NCBI GenBank assembly: GCA_034096865.1
Contig: JAWQFJ010028799.1
Span: 1-64,000, forward strand
Direction: 5' to 3'
DNA length: 64,000 nucleotides
Source of the DNA: Theodoxus fluviatilis
Lineage: Eukaryota; Mollusca; Gastropoda; Cycloneritida; Neritidae
Shown here: in pieces, positions 53,690-63,205 of the stretch
Position numbering within the stretch: position 1 is the first letter of the stretch
How the letters are laid out: each line of letters begins with the position of its first letter
Made by a program: the position numbers and the translations under genes
Notes under the pieces: generated by a model
Seen by the model: only the letters and a program-made list of their open reading frames with translations
The model's database searches: none
Told to the model about the DNA's origin: nothing

Positions 53690-54826
53690 CGCAGGCGAAA
53701 GAGTCGGCGGCCTCACCATCCCCAAGATGTCGGAAGAGGCCGACGTGTGGACCATGGCCACTGCCACCCAGCTCCTCACGAGCAAAGACCCCTTTGAGAA
53801 AAAAACATTGCCAACAGAGAGGCCCTCGTCTCCCTGTCGGCGGTACAGACCACAGCAACAGTCTCAGAATTCCTCTCGGGCAGCAACGAGTCCGGGCTCT
53901 ATGCCTACCGTCACCACTCCACCAGGGCCAACCTTTGGTCCAGGTGCCGCTATGCCGCCACTCCCCTAGGGTGTACGATTGATGTTTCCGGCCCAGAATC
54001 TCCCCCCACTATAGTCGCCGATGACGTCTCGTCTCTTCTCTGCAAGGCTGTCCGGACTGCCAAGTTTGTCTCCTGTCTACTCTAAGGAAAGGTTGCCTCC
54101 ACATACGATCGCTATGTTCTCGACGACTCCTTCGTCGCTCGACAACTGTCCGTCCACACTTCTCTCTCCTTCAGAGCTTGGAGGTACTGGCACAGAGCCA
54201 GACTGTCCTCGCTCCCCGTCCGAACCATCCCCGGTGGCCCCGACGAGCCCTGCCGGCACAGATGTGGCAAAACTGAAACGAGCCAACACGTCACCGGTTT
54301 GTGCCCCGGCCTTGCGCCTCTACACCAGCAACACCACGACGCGGTGCAGGACATCCTCGTCTCCACCATCAAGCGGCACACCGACTTTCAGGTCTCTGTC
54401 AGAACCCAACTCCCCGACGGTCTAGTTCCGGACGTCACTGCTGACGGCCCCGACACCCTCATCCTCATCGACGTCTGCTGCCCTATTTTCTGCATGGGAA
54501 ACGTTTCTTTTTCCTGCAGCACTTCCTGCCTGGTTTCAAAATGGACAGCTTACTGGTTAGGCAGCAGACATATACCCAGCATGATGGATGTCAGGCACCA
54601 GAAGGTCGCCAAGTACAGCAGCCATGGCCCCACCCTCCCCCTCATTGTCAGTACCCTAGGCTCCTGGCTCCCCTCCAACGAGGAAATCACACAGCAGCTG
54701 GGCATCCGACCCCGACGCTGGAGATCCGCCAAGAGGCGAATGAGAACCACCGCCCTCGAGAAAACCGCCTTCATCGTGGAAGCGTTCCTCCACCAGACAC
54801 CTCAGGAGGAAAATCACACTGCCTGA
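53690..54826 (+). pseudogene. RLE retrotransposon thumb and endonuclease, unit 1
   Basis: GERVGGLTIPKMSEEADVWT opens the frame. A two-base insertion (ggccctcgtctcc versus ggcccgtctcc in unit 3) breaks it, and a TAA (ctactctaagg) follows. The nuclease part is readable in another frame: CRHRCGKTETSQHVTGLC (C-x3-C-x7-H-x4-C, about 54253-54306), then LVPDVTADGPDTLILIDVCC with the PD...D core, then RPRRWRSAKRRMRTTALEKT, ending NHTA and TGA at 54824-54826. An ~85-bp insert (IFCMGNVSFSCSTSC-like) separates CCP from MDVRHQKV relative to copy 2. Confidence 0.75.
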
Positions 54827-55089
54827 TCTCCGTCTTCGGATAGAAATGTGAAGGAAGAATAGAAGAATTGTTCTGGGGGGGGAAAGTGGGCCACGCTAAA
54901 CATCCACAAGAGCAGATGGCCGTTCCCTACCCCCTGCCAGACCCCCACCAGAAAGAACACGAGGGGAGATGATGCGGTTCCAACCCTCCCTTGTATCAGG
55001 ACCCACCCCTGGGTCAGTCGTCACCTCCCCAGCCCCCAAAAACATCACCCTTTCAAGGACGACCACCGGGGTCAACGGCTCTGACCCCT

Positions 55090-55742
55090 TGTGGCGAGAC
55101 AATGCTTTTCATGCCTTCTGTTTATTAGTATTATTAAAATGTTTAGCACGTGTCTGCTGAGCCGTAGCTTCTAGCGGTTTTCCTTGCCCTGAGCCGGTGA
55201 TTAGTAGAGAATTGACCCCCTGTGTAGGTGAATGACTTGAAGGTGTTGGGAGTGGTGGACTCCACTGGCGTTTTCACGCTGACCAACCTGTGACTTTCAA
55301 CTTGTGAATTGACCAGTCAGAGTGGAGTGGGATGAACAGTGGTGATTGGACTGACTGAACTTGGTGACGTCAGTGAAGGCATTTAAGCGAGTGTCGCCGG
55401 ATGCTCGTGGCGTCATAACATTTATTTTCAGCAAAAGCAGTGTCCGTGAAGATGCTGGCGCCCTGCTTGTTAGGTTTACACTTGGCGGTGGCCATATAGA
55501 AACGCAGAATGATATTAGTGAGAAACCTCAGCCTGCCCGGAACCGGCTGGAAGCGAACCCCTCTGCCAGGGGGTGGTGGAATGGTGAACAGCCAGCTTGC
55601 CTGCCAGCCTGCTTGCTTGCTTTGCTGAAGTGTGGTGGCCTGTCTTGTTGGAAAGCAGACCGACTCCTTTCCGAAGAAGAAGAAGAAGAAGAAGAAGGAG
55701 GAGCCAGTTCCCTCGACACGACCCAGAAGAAGAAGAAATGCC

Positions 55743-55774
<32 letters not shown>

Positions 55775-56282
55775 AGAATGCCAAGTTCAACTGTTTTCAT
55801 CGACTGTGGTGATTTTCCTCCCGGGTCACCGGCTGCAATGTCGGTGCACTCAGACCCCCTTCCCCCCAATTTCAACCCCTGTGCTGGCGCGATAGGCGCG
55901 GGGTATAAGTCCGTGCGTCTCCAACTCCACGATTTCATCGAAAGGGTCAGCTAAGTACACTTAGTTAATTACCTCGGCTCGGGCAGACCTATTTCTTTCC
56001 ATTGTTTGTTTTTTTCCATGTCTCACTGCAAGTTGTTGAAATGAATTGATTGCTTCTACTTGCATTCTATGCATTTTTGTGGCGCTTGACGCCCATTCAC
56101 CTTTCACGGGTAAATGCATCCTGAAAATTAAACTACTTCCTTTGAATTGATTTTGGTTTCGCCATTGCTTCATTGCCAGACAATTACCATCTAGCGTTTG
56201 AATGGAGGAATGAAGGTGCGTGCTTTAGTTCTTCCCCTAGACATTTAAACAAGCCATTTGATTAAAGAACAAGTACGTCACA
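55090..56282 (+). repeat. 5' LTR (1193 bp)
   Basis: Contains a GAAGAA/GA microsatellite (55670-55770) and a 197-codon frame (55361-55954) that is repeated in the 3' LTR. That frame is compositionally mixed and I do not call it a gene. Confidence 0.95.
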
Positions 56283-56549
56283 TTTGGGGCCTTCGTCTCG
56301 GGATAATTTGAACGAAATGCAATAAGTAAAGTAAATCTGAATTCATGTTTTACAGTTAAGTCTGGAGTGTCTGTACCTTGAGCGAGAGTGATATGACCTG
56401 ACCTGCCATTTCTGTTTTTGATTCACCTTGTTGCTCGCATGCCTTGCTGCACTGTGTGACCTTGTGTTGACTAGCTGGAAAGCGTACAGTTACTGCTGCT
56501 TGAAGTTTTTGCTGAGTTCATTAGTGTGTGAAGCTAGCAAATCTTTACA

Positions 56550-57539
56550 ATGGGGGAAGAAGCAGAATTGCCAACCATTGCCTTGATTTATTCATTAGAT
56601 AAGGCGGGATTGGAGTTGTTGTTTGAGAAGTTTGGGTTGAGTGCAGGCGAAAGGGCTACTGAATATGAGTTGCGAAGGAGGTTCTGCAGATTCAGAGGGG
56701 AGGAGTTAGACAGGAAACTGAGGGAGGAGTTGGACAGAGAGAGATTGGAGATTGAACAGATAAGGAAGGAGAATGAGAGAGGGAGACAGAGGCAGCTTGA
56801 GAGGAAACGATTAGAATTGGAGATAGAGGAAGCAGAGAGGGAGGCTGCTGAGAAGTATGAGAGGGAGAGACAGGAGGCAGAGAGAGAGAAAGCCAGGGAG
56901 GCTGCGGCGAGAGAGCTGGAGCGAGAGAGATTTTGGGCTGAGCAAAAAGAGAGGGAGAGAGCTGAAGAGGAAGAGAGAGAGAGAAGAGTCACGGAGTGGA
57001 GGGAAGAGATGTGGAAGGAGACTGTGGGGAGAAGGGAGAAATGGGATGCAGAGCGGAAGGAGAAGATAAAGGCAGCCAGAGGGAGGATAAAAGCGTATAG
57101 AGACAGAAAATTGGAGCAGAAGAAGAGAGAGAGAGCTAGGAGGTTGTTGTTGCTGAGGAGGTTGTTGTTGCTGAGGAGGTTGCTGTTGTTGAGGAGGTTG
57201 TTGTTGCTGAGGAGAGTCGGTGTGAGGTTGTTGTTGCTGAGGAGAGTCGGTGTGAGGTTGTTGCTGCTGAGGAGAGTCGGTGTGAAGAGGTTGTTGCTGA
57301 GGAGGTTGTTGTTGCTGAGGAGGTTGTTGTTGTTGCTGAGGAGGTTGTTGTTGCTGAGGAGGTTGTTGTTGCTGAGGAGGTTGTTGTTGCTGAGGAGGTT
57401 GTTGTTGCTGAGGAGGTTGTTGTTGCTGAGGAGGTTGTTGCTGAGGAGAGTCGGTGTGAGGAGGTTGTTGCTGAGGCGAGTCAGTGTGAGATGGTTGCTT
57501 GTCGTTCGTTGGAGAGAGTGGGAATTGACAGAGTCATAG
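56550..57539 (+). CDS. Gag-like coiled-coil ORF of the pol-less LTR element
   Basis: ATG at 56550 (MGEEAELPTIALIYSLDKAG). Residues ~15-50 form a small helical domain (LDKAGLELLFEKFGLSAGER) resembling SAP-like segments at the start of some invertebrate Ty3 gag proteins. Residues ~55-200 are a highly charged Arg/Glu coiled coil. From about 57140 the frame enters a TTGTTGTTGCTGAGGAGG tandem array (Leu-Leu-Leu-Arg-Arg repeats), so the natural C-terminus is probably lost. No capsid domain or zinc knuckle is seen. It could be structural or a relic. Confidence 0.55.
   Translation: MGEEAELPTIALIYSLDKAGLELLFEKFGLSAGERATEYELRRRFCRFRGEELDRKLREELDRERLEIEQIRKENERGRQRQLERKRLELEIEEAEREAAEKYERERQEAEREKAREAAARELERERFWAEQKERERAEEEERERRVTEWREEMWKETVGRREKWDAERKEKIKAARGRIKAYRDRKLEQKKRERARRLLLLRRLLLLRRLLLLRRLLLLRRVGVRLLLLRRVGVRLLLLRRVGVKRLLLRRLLLLRRLLLLLRRLLLLRRLLLLRRLLLLRRLLLLRRLLLLRRLLLRRVGVRRLLLRRVSVRWLLVVRWREWELTES
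57138..57480. repeat. TTGTTGTTGCTGAGGAGG tandem array
   Basis: About 18-bp units with variants (gagtcggtgtgaggttgttg), replacing what would be gag C-terminus. Confidence 0.9.
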
Positions 57540-57800
57540 TCGAGGACAGGGTCAGAGTCGGAGACAGGGTCAGAGTCGAGGACAGGGTCAGAGTCGAGGA
57601 CAGGGTCAGAGTCGGAGACAGGGTCAGAGTCGGAGACGGGGTCAAGGACAGAGACGTAGTCAGGGACAGAGACGTAGTCAGGGACAGAGACGTAGTCAGG
57701 GACAGAGACGTAGTCAGGGACAGAGACGTAGTCAAGGACAGAGGCGTAGTCAGGGACAGAGGCGTAGTCAGGGACAGAGACAGAGTCAGGGATGGAGACA
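57530..57800. repeat. ~18-bp GACAGGGTCAGAGTCGGA tandem array
   Basis: Consecutive units gacagggtcagagtcgga and gacagagacgtagtcagg. Val-Arg-Asp repeats in the frame are a by-product. Confidence 0.9.
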
Positions 57801-57938
57801 GAGAAGTGTCAATGGTGAAGGTGGAGGGAGAGGACAAGTGTGTGAGAGAGGAAGAGATGGAAGTTGAGAATGAGTCTGAGAGTGGGGTGTTGATGTGTTC
57901 CACCCGGCGGAAGAGGAAGTGTGCGGAAGTTGAGCATG

Positions 57939-58092
57939 AGTCTTGTGGGAAGACTGGTGTGGAGTTGGAGGATGTGGGAGAGGAAGGAATTGAGTCTTGT
58001 GGGAAGACTGGTGTGGAGTTGGAGGATGTGGGAGAGGAAGGAGTTGAGTCTTGTGGGAAGACTGGTGTGGAGTTGGAGGATGTGGGAGAGGT
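57939..58092. repeat. 54-bp tandem repeat, ~3 units
   Basis: Units gagtcttgtgggaagactgg followed by tgtggagttggaggatgtgg and gagaggaagg-att, starting at about 57939, 57991 and 58045. Confidence 0.9.
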
Positions 58093-58507
58093 TGCGTGTG
58101 GTGGTGTGAGTCTCGGAGAGGCGAGCCACAGGGAGAGGAAATGGTTTGACTGGAGGAAGAGAAAAAAAGGCTAAATTCAGAGAGAGGAATAAATGGGTGT
58201 GGGAATGAGAAAGAGTTGATGTGTTTGGCTGTTTATTGGAGTGTGCTGTGCAGAGAATGTGATGGGTGGAGTGTGAGAGTTTTGTGGGCCAGTGTGATGG
58301 TCAGGTGGTTGGCTGGTGCTTGGTTTTGAAGTTCGAGATGAGTTTGTTGTGTGGTGTGATGGGTTTTGGACTTAGGGTGTGAAACCAGTGAGAAGGAGTT
58401 TTGAGGTGTTCCTGCCTGTTGTTTGAGAGTTTGGGCTGTTTTTCTTGTTTGAATTATGAATTGTGAAAAATGTCATCCATAACATTTTTCTCATTATGGA
58501 AGGGAGG

Positions 58508-59160
58508 TGTGGCGAGACAATGCTTTTCATGCCTTCTGTTTATTAGTATTATTAAAATGTTTAGCACGTGTCTGCTGAGCCGTAGCTTCTAGCGGTTTTC
58601 CTTGCCCTGAGCCGGTGATTAGTAGAGAATTGACCCCCTGTGTAGGTGAATGACTTGAAGGTGTTGGGAGTGGTGGACTCCACTGGCGTTTTCACGCTGA
58701 CCAACCTGTGACTTTCAACTTGTGAATTGACCAGTCAGAGTGGAGTGGGATGAACAGTGGTGATTGGACTGACTGAACTTGGTGACGTCAGTGAAGGCAT
58801 TTAAGCGAGTGTCGCCGGATGCTCGTGGCGTCATAACATTTATTTTCAGCAAAAGCAGTGTCCGTGAAGATGCTGGCGCCCTGCTTGTTAGGTTTACACT
58901 TGGCGGTGGCCATATAGAAACGCAGAATGATATTAGTGAGAAACCTCAGCCTGCCCGGAACCGGCTGGAAGCGAACCCCTCTGCCAGGGGGTGGTGGAAT
59001 GGTGAACAGCCAGCTTGCCTGCCAGCCTGCTTGCTTGCTTTGCTGAAGTGTGGTGGCCTGTCTTGTTGGAAAGCAGACCGACTCCTTTCCGAAGAAGAAG
59101 AAGAAGAAGAAGAAGGAGGAGCCAGTTCCCTCGACACGACCCAGAAGAAGAAGAAATGCC

Positions 59161-59192
<32 letters not shown>

Positions 59193-59701
59193 AGAATGCC
59201 AAGTTCAACTGTTTTCATCGACTGTGGTGATTTTCCTCCCGGGTCACCGGCTGCAATGTCGGTGCACTCAGACCCCCTTCCCCCCAATTTCAACCCCTGT
59301 GCTGGCGCGATAGGCGCGGGGTATAAGTCCGTGCGTCTCCAACTCCACGATTTCATCGAAAGGGTCAGCTAAGTACACTTAGTTAATTACCTCGGCTCGG
59401 GCAGACCTATTTCTTTCCATTGTTTGCTTTTTTTCCATGTCTCACTGCAAGTTGTTGAAATGAATTGATTGCTTCTACTTGCATTCTATGCATTTTTGTG
59501 GCGCTTGACGCCCATTCACCTTTCACGGGTAAATGCATCCTGAAAATTAAACTACTTCCTTTGAATTGATTTTGGTTTCGCCATTGCTTCATTGCCAGAC
59601 AATTACCATCTAGCGTTTGAATGGAGGAATGAAGGTGCGTGCTTTAGTTCTTCCCCTAGACATTTAAACAAGCCATTTGATTAAAGAACAAGTACGTCAC
59701 A
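58508..59701 (+). repeat. 3' LTR (1194 bp)
   Basis: Near-identical to 55090-56282. Confidence 0.95.
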
Positions 59702-60012
59702 CCCCTTCAGCATTCTTTCAAGCGGACTCACGGTGCATTCTCCTTCCAGATAAGTTCTACCTTTATCGTACAGGCTGGCTGGCTAAAATTAGGATTAAAT
59801 AAGTATTACTCATGCACGTTGACTTAACAACCATTGCCTATCTTTTCAAGCATTATTAAAGTCATTTGGTATTTGATGTTTGCCCTCATCTTCTGTTGTC
59901 CTGTCCATTCTTGACAGCGAGAATGGAAGTGAATGTTACAAGATAGCATTAGCAGTGCGTTTCCCCTAGACACCCTCTCAATTAATAATAATCAGAGCCC
60001 TGTCTTGTAACA

Positions 60013-61741
60013 GAGCCTGTCTCCCGTTTTTCTACGCAGGCGAAAGAGTCGGCGGCCTCACCATCCCCAAGATGTCGGAAGAGGCCGACGTGTGGACCAT
60101 GGCCACTGCCACCCAGCTCCTCACGAGCAAAGACCCCTTTGAGAAAAAAACATTGCCAACAGAGAGGCCCTCGTCTCCCTGTCGGCGGTACAGACCACAG
60201 CAACAGTCTCAGAATTCCTCTCGGGCAGCAACGAGTCCGGGCTCTATGCCTACCGTCACCACTCCACCAGGGCCAACCTTTGGTCCAGGTGCCGCTATGC
60301 CGCCACTCCCCTAGGGTGTACGATTGATGTTTCCGGCCCAGAATCTCCCCCCACTATAGTCGCCGATGACGTCTCGTCTCTTCTCTGCAAGGCTGTCCGG
60401 ACTGCCAAGTTTGTCTCCTGTCTACTCTAAGAAAAGGTTGCCTCCACATACGATCGCTATGTTCTCGACGACTCCTTCGTCGCTCGACAACTGTCCATCC
60501 ACACTTCTCTCTCCTTCAGAGCTTGGAGGTACTGGCACAGAGCCAGACTGTCCTCGCTCCCCGTCCGAACCATCCCCGGTGGCCATGACGAGCCCTGCCG
60601 GCACGGATGTGGCGAAACTGAAACGAGCCAACACGTCACCGGTTTGTGCCCCGGCCTTGCGCCTCTATACGAGCAACACCACGACGCGGTGCAGGACATC
60701 CTCGTCTCCACCATCAAGCGACACACCGACTTTCCGGTCTCTGTCAGAACCCAACTCCCCGACGGTCTAGTTCCGGACGTCACTGCTGACGGCCCCGACA
60801 CCCTCATCCTCATCGATGTCTGCTGCCCTATTTTCTGCATGGGAAACGTTTCTTTTTCCTGCAGCACTTCCTGCCTGGTTCAAAATGGACAGCTTACTGG
60901 TTAGGCAGCAGACTTATACCCAGCATGATGGACGTCAGGCACCAGAAGGTCGCCAAGTACAGCAGCCATGGCCCACCCTCCCCCTCATTGTCAGTGCCCT
61001 AGGCTCCTGGCTCCCCTCCAACGAGGAAATCACACAGCAGCTGGGCATCCGACCCCGACGCTGGAGATCCGCCAAGAGGCGAATGAGAACCACCGCCCTC
61101 GAGAAAACCGCCTTCATCGTGGAAGCATTCCTCCACCAGACACCTCAGGAGGAAAATCACACGGCCTGATCTCCGTCTTCGGATAGAAATGTGAAGGAAG
61201 AAATAGAAGAGTTGTTCTGGGGGGGAAAAGTGGGCCACGCTAAACGTCCACAAGAGCAGATGGCCGTTCCCTACCCCCTGCCAGACCCCCACCAGAAAGA
61301 ACACACGAGGGGAGATGATGCGGTTCCAACCCTCCCTTGTATCAGGACCCACCCCTGGGTCAGTCGTCACCTCCCCAGCCCCCAAAAACATCACCCTTTC
61401 AAGGACGACCACCGGGGTCAACGGCTCTGACCCCTTCAGCATTCTTTCAAGCGGACTCACGGTGCATTCTCCTTCCAGATAAGTTCTACCTTTATCGTAC
61501 AGGCTGGCTGGCTAAAATTAGGATTAAATAAGTATTACTCATGCACGTCGACTTAACAACCATTGCCTATCTTTTCAAGCATTATTAAAGTCATTTGGTA
61601 TTTGATGTCTGCCCTCATCTTCTGTTGTCCTGTCCATTCTTGACAGCGAGAATGGAAGTGAATGTTACAAGATAGCATTAGCAGTGCGTTTCCCCTAGAC
61701 ACCCTCTCAATTAATAATAATCAGAGCCCTGTCTTGTAACA
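60013..61741 (+). repeat. Tandem unit 2 of RLE element 3' part (1729 bp)
   Basis: Starts gagcctgtctcccg and runs through thumb, RLE and 3' UTR up to the next gagcctgtctcccg. It shares the two-base frameshift and the ctactctaag stop with unit 1, so units 1 and 2 are closest relatives. Confidence 0.92.
60035..61169 (+). pseudogene. RLE retrotransposon thumb and endonuclease, unit 2
   Basis: Same organisation as unit 1: MSEEADVWTMATATQLLTSK, then frameshift. The CCHC motif (CRHGCGETETSQHVTGLC here), LVPDVTADGPDTLILIDVCC and RPRRWRSAKRRMRTTALEKT follow, stopping at TGA 61167-61169. It also has the ~85-bp insert after CCP and a one-base difference near 60880 (tggttcaaaa versus tggtttcaaa). Confidence 0.75.
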
Positions 61742-62268
61742 GAGCCTGTCTCCCGTTTTTCTACGCAGGCGAAAGAGTCGGCGGCCTCGCCATCCCCAAG
61801 ATGTCGGAAGAGGCCGACGTGTGGACCATGGCCACTGCCACCCAGCTCCTCACGAGCAAAGACCCCTTTGAGAAAAAAACATTGCCAACAGAGAGGCCCG
61901 TCTCCCTGTCGGCGGTACAGACCACAGCAACAGTCTCAGAATTCCTCTCGGGCAGCAACGAGTCCGGGCTCTATGCCTACCGTCACCACTCCACCAGGGC
62001 CAACCTTTGGTCCAGGTGCCGCCATGCCGCCACTCCCCTAGGGTGTACGATCGATGTTTCCGGCCCAGAATCTCCCCCCACTATAGTCGCCGATGACGTC
62101 TCGTCTCTTCTCTGCAAGGCTGTCCGGACTGCCAAGTTAGTCTCCTGTCCACTCCAAGGAAAGGTTGCCTCCACGTACAATCGCTATGTTCTCGACGACT
62201 CCTTCGTCGCTCGACTACTGTCCGTCCACACTTCTCTCTCCTTCAGAGCTTGGAGGTACTGGCACAGA
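61742..62268 (+). pseudogene. Tandem unit 3, truncated, thumb frame intact
   Basis: Unlike units 1 and 2 it has no frameshift: the frame reads MSEEADVWTMATATQLLTSK through VSLSAVQTTATVSEFLSGSN, YAYRHHSTRANLWSRCRHAA and VASTYNRYVLDDSFVARLLS to RAWRYWHR. It is cut at cacaga(g) just before the CCHC motif, where U2-like sequence starts. Confidence 0.85.
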
Positions 62269-62298
62269 GCTTCTCGGCCTTTTGGCTAAGATCAAAGT
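62269..62298 (+). ncRNA. U2 snRNA 5' end heading RLE element copy 4
   Basis: gcttctcggccttttggcta followed by agatcaaagt matches U2 snRNA positions 4 to ~28 and then drifts. It is fused directly to the truncated tandem unit, without the rest of a U2 gene. Confidence 0.8.
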
Positions 62299-62590
62299 AT
62301 ATCAAAGTGTGTATCGAACGTGCTCAAAGGCTCTGTTGGGCTGCGTGCGATCAATCGGCGATAACTTTCACAGCGATCACTCTTCGCCCCAACAGCTTCC
62401 GGGCACCTGCTGCTGCGCGTTTCCCTCGACGTGGAAGACTCACGCCCTTCGGCCGACGCCATCTCTTCCGAACAACCCCCCTCGGCTCTATGCCGTGAGG
62501 TTGACCTACGTCCTAGAGCCCATGGTTAGTTGCAGCGTGTCTATCCGCTCCCCTGACTGAGCCCGCTCAGCTTTGCTGGGGACGTCCGCC

Positions 62591-63205
62591 ATGGCGACTG
62601 ACGTGTACCTGGTCGATGGGGCCTTCCCCATCCCAGTCCCCATTCCCCCCATCCTCCGCTGTGGCCACTGTAGTCGCCACTCTTTTCAGAGTAAAACCCG
62701 CCATGGCGATGTGGTAAGGCACATCAGACTTACCCACGCCGACTTAATAGCTCCCCCTCACTCCGACCCCGTCATCAAGTTCCACTGCTCTCTGTGCAGG
62801 AACTTTGAAAATCGCCTGCTCAGTTCCGTGTCAAGGCACTACAACCGTTGTGCCGGCCACCTGCCGCCCTCGTCCTTCCCCGAAGCCGAAATTATCAACG
62901 ACGCTCTTGTCCTCCTCTACCCCCCCAGGCCTTCCAAATGTCACATCTGTGACTTTGCCTCCCACGCGGATGGCAATAGAGTGGCTACCAGCCTGGAACA
63001 TCACATGGCCCGCCAGCATGGCTTGATGGTCAAGCGAAGGTGGCGGTGTGTGCCAGCTGTCTCGTCCTCATGGAAGGTCTCTCCGCCCGGACGCATACAT
63101 GCGCCCCCCAACTGGCCGAGCCCTCTAACAGCCGCCCCAACCCCGGCCCCTGTTCCCCCTCCTCCCCCCCCCCAGAGATCAATCCTCCCCACAGACCTGT
63201 TTACC
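62591..63205 (+). pseudogene. RLE retrotransposon N-terminal zinc-finger ORF, copy 4 (best N-terminus)
   Basis: ATG at 62591 (cgccATGGCG). MATDVYLVDGAFPIPVPIPP precedes finger 1 (CGHCSRHSFQSKTRHGD..HIRLTH), finger 2 (CSLCRNFENRLLSSVSRHYN then RCAGH) and finger 3 (CHICDFASHADGNRVATS..EHHMARQHG). A frameshift at about 63050 separates finger 4 (CASCLVLMEGLSARTHTC in the next frame). The linker ends abruptly. Fingers 1 and 3 are CCHH-like, 2 and 4 CCHC-like. Confidence 0.75.

Larger units (their letters stand above)
55090..59701 (+). mobile_element. Pol-less LTR element (4612 bp) with coiled-coil ORF, inserted in array
   Basis: LTRs 55090-56282 and 58508-59701 begin TGTGGCGAGAC and end GTACGTCACA. 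CCCCT is duplicated (55085-55089, 59702-59706). A primer-like TGGGGCCTTCGTC starts at about 56285, and a purine tract (ggaagggaggtg) precedes the 3' LTR. The 2.2-kb interior encodes one gag-like coiled-coil ORF followed by tandem repeats; no protease, RT or integrase. LTRs are nearly identical (one visible site: tgtttgttttt versus tgtttgctttt). Confidence 0.9.
53668..60012 (+). repeat. Tandem unit 1 of RLE element 3' part (1728 bp plus LTR insert)
   Basis: RT thumb end, RLE and 3' UTR (53668-55089), interrupted by the LTR element 55090-59701, then the remaining 3' UTR (59702-60012). Without insert and duplicated CCCCT the unit is 1728 bp; unit 2 is 1729 bp. Confidence 0.9.
62269..63205 (+). 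mobile_element. RLE-type retrotransposon copy 4, 5' part only
   Basis: U2-like head, 5' UTR with cctcgacgt.. and ctatgccgtgaggttgacct blocks shared with copies 1 and 2, and the zinc-finger ORF. It is truncated in the proline-rich linker at about 63205, where sequence switches to AT-rich DNA. Confidence 0.8.
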
